Assembly: GCA_030829765.1 (NCBI GenBank)
Contig: JAUROO010000062.1
Location: 1-28,654, forward strand
Direction of reading: 5' to 3'
Source of the DNA: Miltoncostaeales bacterium
GTDB taxonomy: Bacteria; Actinomycetota; Thermoleophilia; Miltoncostaeales; Miltoncostaeaceae
DNA length: 28,654 bases
This document shows, in pieces, positions 15,520 through 23,419 of the stretch (its first letter is position 1; each line of letters opens with the position of its first letter). Below the pieces are notes generated by a model. It ran no database searches. It saw nothing but the letters and a program-made list of their open reading frames with translations, and was not told where the DNA came from. The translations under genes and the position numbers were made by a program.

Positions 15520-16026
15520 GTACATGTAGCGCTGGGCCAGCAGGCCGTAGCCACCGATGGTGGTCAGGCCGAAGGGCGCCTCGTAGGCACCGTGGCTCAT
15601 CTCGCGGGCCATGGCGATCATGCCCGACGACGAGATACCCGAGCGGGTGTTGTCACCGCGGACGCACAGCACGCACTCGGCGAGGCCGGCGTCGATCGCA
15701 AGAGCGGCCTGCACTGCCATCAGCGGGGCGGTGGCACCGCCAACCGCGACGGATGCGAAATACCCGGGCTTCATGCCCATGTAGTCGGCGAGCGTGGTGG
15801 AGTGCATGAGCGTCGACTCCACGAAGGAGAAGGCGGTGACGATGCCGTCGACATCCTTCAGCTCGAGGCCGGCGTCATCCAGCGTGGTGCGGGTCACCTC
15901 GGCGAGCAGCTCGAACGAGCCGCGGTCGCTGATGATGCCCTGCTCGGTCTCGCCGACACCGGCGATGCAGATGCCCTTCGCGAGCATCCGGCGTGCTTCC
16001 TTGACGTCGGGCGTTCCCTCGGCCAT
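15520..16026 (-). CDS. N-terminal fragment of the interrupted thiolase-like gene
   Basis: The 169 codons before the in-frame TAG encode the first half of the N-terminal thiolase domain (CIAGVGETEQGIISDRG, LDDAGLELKDVDGIVTAF, then the cysteine-less VGGATAP loop). Without readthrough the product would lack the rest of the fold and is unlikely to be stable. Confidence 0.5.
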
Positions 16027-16033
16027 TCCGTGT

Positions 16034-16039
16034 CCTCCC
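16034..16039 (-). promoter_or_regulatory. Ribosome binding site of the interrupted thiolase-like gene
   Basis: GGGAGG on the minus strand, 7 bases before the ATG at 16026. It favours this start over the longer open frame. Confidence 0.65.
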
Positions 16040-16144
16040 AGAGGCGTCTTCGCGGTTCCGGGCGCGACGACTGCGGCCATCGAACCCGTGGGCTCCGTGA
16101 CCGCCTCGGCGACGACCGGCTACCTGGTCGCGCGGCCCTCGGTT

Positions 16145-16167
16145 CGGACCGCCGTCTTACCGGTCCG
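16145..16167. promoter_or_regulatory. Inverted repeat upstream of the acyl-CoA operon
   Basis: CGGACC (16145-16150) and GGTCCG (16162-16167) form a perfect 6-base inverted repeat around 11 bases. It lies between the DUF1284 gene and the operon, just downstream on the minus strand of a TACATT that could serve as a -10. It may be an operator or the terminator of the DUF1284 gene. Confidence 0.35.
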
Positions 16168-16217
16168 GGAATGTACCCACCACGTCCCGGGTTCGCCTGA
16201 GAACGGTCGGCGGATGA

Positions 16218-16658
16218 TCAGGCGCCAGTCGCGCCGTGCAGGGGGAGGCCCGCCCGCGCACGTGCGATGCCCTCTGCGCACACGCCGTACCCGAGCCACG
16301 GACAGCCGCCGCACAGGTCACCCAGGTCGCCGGGGGACACCCGGTCCACCACCCGCGCGCGCAGGTCATCCCACGGCATCTCATCCCCGGACCGCACGCC
16401 CAGCACATCGGCCACGCGGGCGTCCTGGCGCACCACCGACTGCCCGTACCGCATGCACCCGCCCACGGCGAGCGACGGGCACGCACGGCACACGGCGTCC
16501 GACCCCACGCGCACCCGCACGCGCACGCCCGGCTCATCCCGCAGGCGGGCAACGATTGCCGCGAGCGACGCCACGAACCCCTCGGAGTACCCCATTCCCC
16601 GGAACCCGTGCACGCACAGGGCGTGGTGCGCGCTGAGTTCGGTGAGGTCGCGGTCCAT
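16218..16658 (-). CDS. DUF1284-family cysteine-rich protein
   Basis: A 146-residue protein with the DUF1284 layout. It opens with LSAHHALCVHGFRGMGYSEGF, then has CRACPSLAVGGC in the middle and LCGGCPWLGYGVC near the end. The conserved His pair and grouped cysteines suggest metal or iron-sulfur binding, but no function is established for the family. The ATG at 16658 puts the conserved HHALC block where family members have it. A GTG at 16676 would add six residues; neither has a clear ribosome binding site. It is co-directional with, and upstream of, the acyl-CoA operon (191-base gap). Confidence 0.82.
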   Translation of the reverse strand: MDRDLTELSAHHALCVHGFRGMGYSEGFVASLAAIVARLRDEPGVRVRVRVGSDAVCRACPSLAVGGCMRYGQSVVRQDARVADVLGVRSGDEMPWDDLRARVVDRVSPGDLGDLCGGCPWLGYGVCAEGIARARAGLPLHGATGA

Positions 16659-16698
16659 GCGGGCACGGTATTGCACCCGTGCCCGCCGGGCGACCCCG

Positions 16699-17427
16699 CT
16701 AGGCGTCTGCGGTATCCAGGCGCGGGGGCCCGGCCGCCATCAGCGAGTCCGCGACGGCCTCGGTGAGGAACTGCACGCGGGCCCAGAGCAGCGCGGCCTC
16801 GCGGGCACGGGCGGCCTCGGGCGCGCGCTCCCAGAGCGGCGCTGCCACCTCGGAGCCCGACAGGCCCTCAGGAGTGGTGCGCGCCACGGCGTCATCCACC
16901 AGTTCGCGATTGCGCAGCAGGTGCTCGGCCTGCCATTCGGTGACGCGGCGGGCGAATGCCGGGCCATCGTCCCCGCCCGGGCTGCACGTTGACCCGATCC
17001 CCTCGGCGTAGAGACGACCCAGCGCGCGCAGCTCCACCTCGCGGTGGTCGTCGTTGGGGTCGGCGGCCAGGCCGCGCTGCTCGGCGCGGGCCTCCTCGTC
17101 CAGCCGCAGTGCCTCGAGCCGCTCCTCGCCGCCCACCAGCCACTTGTCCATGTCGGCCGAGAATGACGCCGCCACCGGTGCCCAGTTCGCCTGGATGGCC
17201 GCCGACATGTGGCGCAGCCATGCGCGCGCGGAGGCCTGCCGGGCGCGATCGAGACGTTGCTCGGGGGACGGCAGCCCCTGGCCGCCCTCCGCGGCCATGA
17301 ACTCCTGGATGAGGGCCTTGGAACCCTCCTCCTTCATGCGCTCGTCGAGCGCCGGGCGGTTATCGACCATCCACGTGACGAGTGTCTCGCCCAGCGCGGG
17401 GCCTCTGTTCTGCTGTCCATCGGGCAT
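16699..17427 (-). CDS. Unknown helical protein
   Basis: A 242-residue protein I do not recognise. It is rich in Ala, Glu and Arg and looks almost entirely helical, with no signal peptide or membrane span. Noticeable stretches are PEQRLDRARQASARAW (about 55-70), MSAAIQANWAPVAASFSADM (about 74-93) and a C-terminal helix with AALLWARVQFLTEAVADSLM. The single cysteine is in GSTCSPGGDD. The ATG at 17427 has no clear Shine-Dalgarno. It is divergent from the DUF2283-like gene at 17489 (61-base gap) and upstream of the DUF1284 gene on the same strand (40-base gap). Confidence 0.7.
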   Translation of the reverse strand: MPDGQQNRGPALGETLVTWMVDNRPALDERMKEEGSKALIQEFMAAEGGQGLPSPEQRLDRARQASARAWLRHMSAAIQANWAPVAASFSADMDKWLVGGEERLEALRLDEEARAEQRGLAADPNDDHREVELRALGRLYAEGIGSTCSPGGDDGPAFARRVTEWQAEHLLRNRELVDDAVARTTPEGLSGSEVAAPLWERAPEAARAREAALLWARVQFLTEAVADSLMAAGPPRLDTADA

Positions 17428-17476
17428 GCGGCGACGCTACCATCGGTCCCCGAACCCCGAAACCGACATCGGTGGC

Positions 17477-17482
17477 AAGGAG
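17477..17482 (+). promoter_or_regulatory. Ribosome binding site that fixes the GTG start at 17489
   Basis: AAGGAG, 6 bases before the GTG at 17489. Similarity to the paralogous protein also begins just after this start, so the longer open frame upstream is not used. Confidence 0.75.
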
Positions 17483-17488
17483 AGCCTC

Positions 17489-17788
17489 GTGGCCGACGAT
17501 CCGTATTACGACAAGGAGACCGACACCTACCGCGTGATCCACAAGGGTCATCCGAGTGCGTCGGCAGTGACGAACAGCGAGGGCGTCACGGTCTTCTTCG
17601 ACCCGGACAACAACGACGTCCTGGGCTTCTCGATCGCGAACTTCTCGACCTACTACGAGGCCCACGTCACCCCCGAGGGTGAGTTCGAGGTGGTGCTGCC
17701 CGCACGCGTGCCGGCAAACCTCGAGGAGGAGATGGACTTCGACGAGGAGACCATCACGAACAACGTAAGGATCGCCGAGATCTACTAG
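17489..17788 (+). CDS. Small DUF2283-like protein (paralogue 2)
   Basis: A 99-residue acidic protein. It opens with DPYYDKETDTYRVIHKG, continues with GVTVFFDPDNNDVLGFSIANF and YYEAHVTPEGEFEVVLP, and ends in an acidic tail (NLEEEMDFDEETITNN). It lines up over most of its length with the protein at 3765-4088: YDxxxDT, VxxxVxGF(T/S)IxNF, (W/Y)YxxHxxPxGxxE. Both keep the C-terminal extension that classical DUF2283 proteins lack. The GTG start is set by the AAGGAG 6 bases upstream. It stands alone between divergent and convergent genes. No function is known. Confidence 0.82.
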   Translation: MADDPYYDKETDTYRVIHKGHPSASAVTNSEGVTVFFDPDNNDVLGFSIANFSTYYEAHVTPEGEFEVVLPARVPANLEEEMDFDEETITNNVRIAEIY

Positions 17789-17790
17789 CG

Positions 17791-17841
17791 CCCCGAAGGG
17801 GTGGAACCCGGAGCCGCGTGGCCGCGCCGCCTGTGGCGGCG
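17791..17841. terminator. Two hairpins between convergent genes
   Basis: CCCC-GAA-GGGG at 17791-17801 and CGCCGCC-TGT-GGCGGCG at 17825-17841 lie between the DUF2283-like gene (ends 17788) and the sirtuin-like gene on the other strand (ends 17877). Together they can act as a bidirectional terminator. Confidence 0.5.
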
Positions 17842-17876
17842 TGACCGGCGCGGGCGAAGGGCGACTCCGGAGTTCC

Positions 17877-18635
17877 CTACCCGGCGGGGGCGAGCAGATC
17901 GGCCACGCCGGAGAGCACCTCCGGGGCGGGCCGCGGGATGACCAACGTCGCGTACCGGTCGTAATGGGTGCGGGTGGTGCCGACGATGGCGACCTTCCCG
18001 CCGCGCTTCAGCGGCACCGAGGGCAGCATGGCCATCGGGTCTGTGCGCAGTTGCGTGTCGAGCACGAGAAACAGGTCGCACCAGGCGGCCATGTCCCACG
18101 CCCGGATGATGGCCTCCTCCACGAGCGGCTCACCCCACAGGGTGCCCGTCGGGCGCAGCGGGTAACTGCATCCCTCGCGGGTGCATCGCGGAACGCCGTC
18201 GTCCGCGGCGCCGAGGAGCCCCTGCACCTCCGACAGCGCGTAGACATCACCGCATCGCGCGCACCGGCACGACAGCACGTTGGCGTGCACCTCGATCAGG
18301 TCGCCGTCCCCCGCGCGGGCGTGCAGGTGGTCCACCGCCTGGGTGATGATGGCGTGGATCACCCCGGCGTCCTCCAGACGCGTGAGGGCACGGTGCGCGG
18401 GGGTCACCTCGCGCTCCGACGCCTCGGTCGCCCGTGGCAGCCAGTTCTCCCAGAAGCGCGCGGGCTCGGTCAGCAGCACCTCGAGGCTGGCGAACTCACC
18501 CCACGCGCTGCCCGCCGCGGCGGCCTCGGTGTCCTCGGTGGCACCCAGGCGCACGCCCGTCATCGCCACGCATCGCTCCGACCCGGCGAGGAGGTCGGCC
18601 AGTCGGCGGATGTCCTCGTCCAGGTCGTCGTTCAT
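17877..18635 (-). CDS. Sirtuin-like (Sir2 family) protein with degraded NAD-binding motifs
   Basis: A 252-residue protein with the Sir2 order of motifs. The general-base histidine is kept (H117 in IEVHANV), the zinc cysteines are present (C125, C128 and C151, C156), and PTGTLWGEPL matches the family's RPxxVxFGE-like block. Key NAD residues are missing. The GAGxSxxSGIPDFR loop is replaced by MTGVRLGATEDTE (25-37), the usual TQNxDxLH reads TQAVDHLH (98-105) so the essential Asn is Ala100, and the HG after the histidine is HA. Sirtuins deacylate lysines using NAD, and these changes argue against normal deacylase activity. It follows the MFS gene by 10 bases as the last gene of the PrmA-MFS-Sir2 set. 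It may bind acyl-lysine or a nucleotide without catalysis. Confidence 0.82.
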   Translation of the reverse strand: MNDDLDEDIRRLADLLAGSERCVAMTGVRLGATEDTEAAAAGSAWGEFASLEVLLTEPARFWENWLPRATEASEREVTPAHRALTRLEDAGVIHAIITQAVDHLHARAGDGDLIEVHANVLSCRCARCGDVYALSEVQGLLGAADDGVPRCTREGCSYPLRPTGTLWGEPLVEEAIIRAWDMAAWCDLFLVLDTQLRTDPMAMLPSVPLKRGGKVAIVGTTRTHYDRYATLVIPRPAPEVLSGVADLLAPAG

Positions 18636-18645
18636 GGAACAGAGC

Positions 18646-19836
18646 CTACGAGACCGTCACCGGGGGGCGGGACGTGAGAGCGTCCACGGCCCGGATGCCC
18701 ACGATGCCCACCCACAGGGCGGCGGTGGCGCTGGTGATCGCAAGCACCAGCAGTGCAGTGGTGAGACCCACCAGGTCGGCCAGCACCCCCACCGCGAGCA
18801 GCGGGATCGAGAACCCACCGAGGTAGCAGGCCACGTAGTAGGCGGAAAGCAGCTTGCCGCGATGCTCGACGGGCGCGATCTCGGTCGTCAGGTCCACGCC
18901 ACCCTTCATCATCAGCCCGCACGCCGCGCCGGTCACCGCCACGCTCGTGAGCAGCAGCGCCTCCGACTCCAACGGAGCTGCGGCCACCACCCCGAAGAAC
19001 GACACGGCGCCCACCGCGAGCCCGATCAGGATGGCCCGGCGCGGAGCCATGTTGGGCACCAGTGCCTGGCTCACCGCGCCGCTCACCAGCACGAGGAAGC
19101 CGGACGCGCCCACCAGCGCGTAGTTGGTCACCCCCAGTACCCGCACCGTGAACACCGGCACCAGCGACAGCGCCACGCCGTCGAACAGGCTCAGGATCAT
19201 CCCCGACGGCACGAGCACGCGCCAGAACACGGACCGCTCGCGGGGCGGTACCTCCAGCGCCAGGCGGATGGGACGGCGGTTGCGCTGCAGGACGGTCTCG
19301 GGCAGGAACACCACGATGGATGCCGCGATGGCCAGCAGCACCAGGTGCGCGGCGAAGGGCAGCCGGAACGGATCGGGCGCGTACTGGATCAGCACCCCGG
19401 CGATCCCCGGACCAAGGCCCAGGCCGAGGCGCACGGAGATGGTGGCGAGCGCGGATGAGAACCGACGGCGATCGGGGGGACTGGCATCCACCAGGAACGC
19501 CGTGCACGTGCCGAAGAACGCTCCCGTGGCGGCCCCCTGCAGGCCACGGGCGATCAACAGCCCCGGCAGTCCGGGCTCGGTGAGGATGATCACCTGGGCG
19601 ATCGCCAGCGTCGTGATGGCGCCGAGCAGCACCGGCCGCCGCCCCACCTGATCGGAGAACTGCCCGAGGGTGAGCATCGATGGCACCAGCGCCGCCACGT
19701 AGCAGAGCAGGAAGAGCGTGACGACGGTGTCGTTGAACCCCAGGTCCTGCTGGTACAGCGGGATGAGGGGAGTGATGAGGCTGGTGCCCATCGCGAAGAA
19801 GAGCAGCACCACCCATGTGCGCCATACGCGGCCCAT
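18646..19836 (-). CDS. Major facilitator superfamily transporter
   Basis: A 396-residue integral membrane protein with about 12 predicted transmembrane helices, the usual MFS length. The cytoplasmic loop between helices 2 and 3 has GQFSDQVGRRPVLL (motif A, about 58-71). Helix 4 carries LIARGLQGAATGAFFG, and helix 5 GLGLGPGIAGVL resembles the motif C of drug exporters. It is likely a proton-driven efflux pump of unknown substrate. It starts 12 bases after the PrmA-like gene and ends 10 bases before the sirtuin-like gene, so all three are probably co-transcribed. Confidence 0.88.
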   Translation of the reverse strand: MGRVWRTWVVLLFFAMGTSLITPLIPLYQQDLGFNDTVVTLFLLCYVAALVPSMLTLGQFSDQVGRRPVLLGAITTLAIAQVIILTEPGLPGLLIARGLQGAATGAFFGTCTAFLVDASPPDRRRFSSALATISVRLGLGLGPGIAGVLIQYAPDPFRLPFAAHLVLLAIAASIVVFLPETVLQRNRRPIRLALEVPPRERSVFWRVLVPSGMILSLFDGVALSLVPVFTVRVLGVTNYALVGASGFLVLVSGAVSQALVPNMAPRRAILIGLAVGAVSFFGVVAAAPLESEALLLTSVAVTGAACGLMMKGGVDLTTEIAPVEHRGKLLSAYYVACYLGGFSIPLLAVGVLADLVGLTTALLVLAITSATAALWVGIVGIRAVDALTSRPPVTVS

Positions 19837-19848
19837 GACCCGGGAAAC

Positions 19849-20652
19849 CTAAGCCGTCACCAGCACGGCCGCCTGCCACCGGCCCATGCCCTCGCGGCGC
19901 ACCTCGTGCAGTCCCCGCTGCGACCACGCCGTGGTCACCTCATCCATCGCGTCCGGCTGCAGTCCGGACAGCAGCAGAGCGGTGGGCACCGGATCACCGG
20001 CCACCCCCAGCAGGTCGAGTTGGGCGGGCAGTGGCGCATTGGCCATCACCACCCTGCTGTCGATGGCCCCGGCCGGCAGCGCCCCGAGGGCACCACGGTG
20101 GACCGTGACACGGGCGTCCAACCCGCTCGCCCACGCGGATTCACGCGCCTGCGCCACCGCGCGCGCGTCGAGGTCCATGGCCATCACTGCGCCCCTCCCC
20201 AGACGCGCCCACGCCAGGGCCAGGGTCCCGCTTCCGCACCCGGCATCCAGCGCATCGCCATCGGGCAGGGCCGACAGGAGGTCCAGGCACATCCCGGTAG
20301 TCGGGTGCTCTGCCAGGCCAAACCCCTCCCCCGCCACCAGCACGATCTCCGGCAGGCCGGCCGGGGCCCCGGCATGCCCCGGCGAGCGCCGGTACACGCC
20401 GCCACCGACTGCCGCCGGGAACGGCAAGGGCGGTGAGGGTCCCGGCTCCGGGTGCCAGGGCAGCTCGAGCGCCGCGAGGCGTGCCGCCTGCTCAACCGGC
20501 GTACGCCCGCCGGCGAACGGGGCCAGCACCAGGCCGTCGGGTGTCCAGGAAACCGGCTCGAGACCCGCGAGCAGGGGGAAGGCCGCCGCAATGTCCCCGG
20601 CACCGCTCCGCACCGCGAGGCGCGGCGGTACTCCGCTCGTAGACTCATCCAC
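19849..20652 (-). CDS. prmA: PrmA-like (ribosomal protein L11) methyltransferase
   Basis: A 267-residue class I SAM-dependent methyltransferase. A divergent N-terminal domain (1-100) precedes FGLAEHPTTGMCLDLL (111-126), the PrmA hallmark normally seen as FGTGxHPTT. Then comes the SAM-binding DAGCGSGTLALAWARLG (136-152) with acidic D160, and an ANAPLPAQLDL block (about 207-217) in place of the usual NI-L motif. PrmA trimethylates ribosomal protein L11. The Ala in LAEH and the weak N-terminus leave room for another substrate. The GTG start at 20652 lies only one base from the GTG start of the oppositely oriented dehydrogenase, so one or both may start further in or be leaderless. An internal GTG at codon 14 is an alternative. 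Confidence 0.75.
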   Translation of the reverse strand: MDESTSGVPPRLAVRSGAGDIAAAFPLLAGLEPVSWTPDGLVLAPFAGGRTPVEQAARLAALELPWHPEPGPSPPLPFPAAVGGGVYRRSPGHAGAPAGLPEIVLVAGEGFGLAEHPTTGMCLDLLSALPDGDALDAGCGSGTLALAWARLGRGAVMAMDLDARAVAQARESAWASGLDARVTVHRGALGALPAGAIDSRVVMANAPLPAQLDLLGVAGDPVPTALLLSGLQPDAMDEVTTAWSQRGLHEVRREGMGRWQAAVLVTA

Positions 20653-20653
20653 C

Positions 20654-21976
20654 GTGACCTCCGCCTCCCGCCAGATGATCGACGTGGCCCGCTACGCCGT
20701 GCAGGAGATCGGGCGCCTCGACCTCGACGCCCGCCTCGACATGATCGCCGCCGGGGCACGGGCGATCGCCTCCGAGGCCCAGGCAATCGAGGACGCGGCC
20801 GTGGCCGGGGCCGGACAGGCGCGCAAGTTTGCGCGCCGCGAGATCGGCAGCGCCCTCGACCTGCTGGATGCACTTCCCGCACTGGCCGAGGCCATCCGCC
20901 CGGCGGACGTGCCGGCGCGGTCGGGGCGCACGCGGCTGGAGTTCGCCCCCTACGGCGTGGTGTTCGGGTGGCACTCCGCGAACTCCCCGGTGTGGGTGCC
21001 CACGCTGGTGGCGGCGTCGGCGTTCGCCGGCGGCAATGCCGTGCTGGCCCGCCCGTCGCGCCGGGCGGGCACGGCGACGGCGCGGGTGCTCGAGGCGCTC
21101 ACCTACCGCTGGCCGCTGGGGGCCGTGCAGGTGGTGGATGACCCACCCGAGGAGGCCGAGGCCCTGATGGCCGCGCCCGGGATCGGCGCGGTGGTGGCAC
21201 ATGCGTCCACCGCCACGTGCCGGCGCCACATGGCCCGGCTGGCGTCGGCGTACGCCGACGGCGCGACCATGCGCCCGTACATCCCGGAGGCCTCCGGCAA
21301 CGATGCCCTGGTGGTGCTGGACGGCGCCGACATGGACCGAGCCGCCGAGGCCGCGGCGCTGGGTGGCTTCGCGAATGCGGGCCAGCTGTGCATGGCGGCC
21401 AAGAGGATCGTGGTGGAACGCGCCGCGCGGGACGAGTTCGTGCCCCGGCTCATCGAAGTCGTTGAATCCCTGGTGACCGGCCCGGCGGACGACGAGCGCA
21501 CCGACATCGCCCCGATCGCGCCAGCGGCCCGGGCTCGCGCGGAGGGTGACCTGGAGGAGGCCATCGCGGCGGGAGGTCGCGTGCTCGCCGGTGGCACGGA
21601 CGGAACGGCGCCGGGCGGCGCGCCATCCCCGACCGTGGTTCTGCTTCCCGGTTCCGCCCTGCACGTGCGCCTGTGGCGCGAGGAGTCGTTTGCCCCGTTG
21701 CGCGGGCTGGCGATCGCCGATGACGCCCGGCACGCGGTGGCGCTTGCGAATGACTCGCCCTACGGACTGGGCGCAGCGGTATTCGGCCCGCACGAGCGGG
21801 CGATGACGGTGGCCACCGCGCTCCGGGGGGCGCGCATCACGGTGAACGAGGGGCCGCTGTACCAGGACCCGCACCTGGTGGTGGGCGGGGTGGGCGACTC
21901 GGGACTCGCCGGTGCGCGCCCCAAGGTGGAGCAACTGGTCTACGCGCGCCGCGTGCACGTGGCCGCGGGCGGCTGA
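20654..21976 (+). CDS. Divergent aldehyde-dehydrogenase-superfamily protein
   Basis: A 440-residue protein. The catalytic cysteine C246 is in FANAGQLCMAAKRIVVE, and the general-base glutamate E212 is in PEASGNDALVVL. Other parts have drifted. The nucleotide-binding KPSExxP reads RPSRRAG (Lys to Arg, about 133-139), the FTGSxxxG loop is replaced by VAHASTATCRRH, and the N-terminal region is short. Either cofactor preference or the reaction has changed, for example toward acyl-CoA reductase-like use. The GTG at 20654 is one base from the PrmA start on the other strand. An ATG at 20675 is an alternative, and neither has a Shine-Dalgarno. It converges on a second, canonical ALDH with a 4-base gap. 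Confidence 0.8.
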   Translation: MTSASRQMIDVARYAVQEIGRLDLDARLDMIAAGARAIASEAQAIEDAAVAGAGQARKFARREIGSALDLLDALPALAEAIRPADVPARSGRTRLEFAPYGVVFGWHSANSPVWVPTLVAASAFAGGNAVLARPSRRAGTATARVLEALTYRWPLGAVQVVDDPPEEAEALMAAPGIGAVVAHASTATCRRHMARLASAYADGATMRPYIPEASGNDALVVLDGADMDRAAEAAALGGFANAGQLCMAAKRIVVERAARDEFVPRLIEVVESLVTGPADDERTDIAPIAPAARARAEGDLEEAIAAGGRVLAGGTDGTAPGGAPSPTVVLLPGSALHVRLWREESFAPLRGLAIADDARHAVALANDSPYGLGAAVFGPHERAMTVATALRGARITVNEGPLYQDPHLVVGGVGDSGLAGARPKVEQLVYARRVHVAAGG

Positions 21977-21980
21977 GCGG

Positions 21981-23369
21981 CTATGCCAGCACCCGCAGGT
22001 GCTGCCACCGGATGAACGCCTCCAACCCGGGGTGCCCGAGTTCCGCGCCGATGCCCGACCCCTTCCATCCGCCGTACGGCGCGTAGGGCACGACCACCCG
22101 CCAGCCATTCACCACCACGGTGCCGCACTCGATGCGCGCCGCCACCTCGAGGGTGCGGCGTGACTCGCCTCCGCACAGGTACGACACCAGCCCGTAATCG
22201 GGCCGGTTGGCCTCGGTGATGGCCTCTGCGACATCGTCGTAGGGCATCACGGCCACCACCGGGGTGAAGGGCTCCTCGTCCACCAGCAGCACGCCGGGTC
22301 CGGCGCCGGTCACGAGCGCGGGCTCCACGTAGTTGCCGTCGAGCAGCGCGCCCCCCTCGACAGTTGCGCCCTTGCCCCGCGCGTCATCCATGAGCATGGC
22401 GTGGCGCGCACGTCCGCGATCAGTGGCCATGGGGCCGAGTTCCAGGGCGGCGATGCCGGGGCGCAGTCGATCGACCAGCGCCTGCTCCATGTGCCGTGGC
22501 ACGAGGATGCGGTTGACCGAGTAGCAGGCCTGTCCGCAGTTGGCGAAGCCCTGTACCAGCGCGACCTCGGCTGCCACGTCCAGATCGGCGTCGTCGAGCA
22601 CCACCAGCGCGCCGTGCCCGCCGAGCTCCAACGACAGTGCCTTCAGACGCGGGGACGCCCACGCGGCGATCTGCTCGGCCACGCGGCGCGAGCCGGTGAA
22701 CGCCACCTTGTCCACGCCGGGATGCGTGCACAGTGCCTCGCCAATCACCGGCCCGTCGCCCGTGATGCACGACACCACGCCGTCGGGAAGGCCCGCTTCG
22801 GTCGCCAGGTCACACAGCCGACGCGCCGCGAGGGGCGCCTCCTCGGCCGGCTTCACAACCATGCAGCAGCCGGCGGCAAGAGCCGGGCCGAGCTTCCACA
22901 GAACCAGCGCCACCGGGAAGTTCCACGGGGTGATGGCCGCCACCACGCCGATCGGCGCGGGCCGGACGATCGAACCGGTCGACAAGGTCGGGCCCGGCAA
23001 CTGCATGTTCCACAGGCGTTCGGCCTCCCCGGCGAAGTGGTGCATCACCTCGCACGCCCGGGCCACCTCCGCCTGCGCCTCACCGAGGGGCTTGCCCTCC
23101 TCACGGTGGATCGTCTCGGCCAATTCGGGCTGGTGCTCGTCAAGCACCGCGGCGTAGCGGCGGATGGCCTCGGCGCGCCCGAGCGGTCCGAGCCCCTCCC
23201 AGCCGGGCAGGGCGGCGCGGGCGCGGGCCACCGCGGCATCCACATCCTGCGGACGGCCGGATGCGACCTCGGCGATTACCTCGCCGGTCGCCCGATCGTC
23301 CACGGCGATCCAGTCGGGCGTCTCGACGCGCGAGTCACCGATGACAAGCCGATACCGGGGAGCGCTCAT
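21981..23369 (-). CDS. NAD(P)-dependent aldehyde dehydrogenase, succinate-semialdehyde type
   Basis: A 462-residue ALDH with a complete active site: N150 in TPWNFPVALVLWKLGPALAA, KPAEEAP (173-179), FTGSRRVAEQ (224-233), E248 in LELGGHGALVVLDDADLD, and C282 in FANCGQACYSVNRILV. The C-terminal GGWKGSGIGAELGHPGLEAF is typical. It oxidises an aldehyde to the acid; similarity is broadly to succinate-semialdehyde and related dehydrogenases, and the actual substrate is unknown. The ATG at 23369 is preferred because family similarity starts soon after it. It converges with the divergent ALDH. Confidence 0.9.
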   Translation of the reverse strand: MSAPRYRLVIGDSRVETPDWIAVDDRATGEVIAEVASGRPQDVDAAVARARAALPGWEGLGPLGRAEAIRRYAAVLDEHQPELAETIHREEGKPLGEAQAEVARACEVMHHFAGEAERLWNMQLPGPTLSTGSIVRPAPIGVVAAITPWNFPVALVLWKLGPALAAGCCMVVKPAEEAPLAARRLCDLATEAGLPDGVVSCITGDGPVIGEALCTHPGVDKVAFTGSRRVAEQIAAWASPRLKALSLELGGHGALVVLDDADLDVAAEVALVQGFANCGQACYSVNRILVPRHMEQALVDRLRPGIAALELGPMATDRGRARHAMLMDDARGKGATVEGGALLDGNYVEPALVTGAGPGVLLVDEEPFTPVVAVMPYDDVAEAITEANRPDYGLVSYLCGGESRRTLEVAARIECGTVVVNGWRVVVPYAPYGGWKGSGIGAELGHPGLEAFIRWQHLRVLA

Positions 23370-23419
23370 GGCGCGCACCCTACCCCGGAGATGCATGGCG
23401 CGTCAGCGCCGGAAGGCCC

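Larger units (their letters stand above)
14788..16026 (-). pseudogene. Thiolase-like (Ltp-type, cysteine-less) gene interrupted by an in-frame TAG
   Basis: The reading frame codes 412 amino-acid codons of a thiolase-fold protein but has a TAG at 15517-15519 after residue 169 (AQRYMY, stop, HNVPQDALA). Both sides keep the same frame and full family similarity, so one GAG-to-TAG change would explain it. The start at 16026 is chosen for the GGGAGG 7 bases upstream; the frame runs open further upstream. The nucleophile loop reads VAVGGATAPL (94-102) with no cysteine, the usual GHPxGATG is RQAHLGAMHH, and the C-terminal Cys motif is TNGSGGILAA. This is the pattern of Ltp-type thiolase-like proteins, some of which work as aldolases with DUF35 partners. 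YDSFSFTPLIALEGFG is retained. It may be a real pseudogene, a strain variant, a sequencing error or readthrough. Confidence 0.75.
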
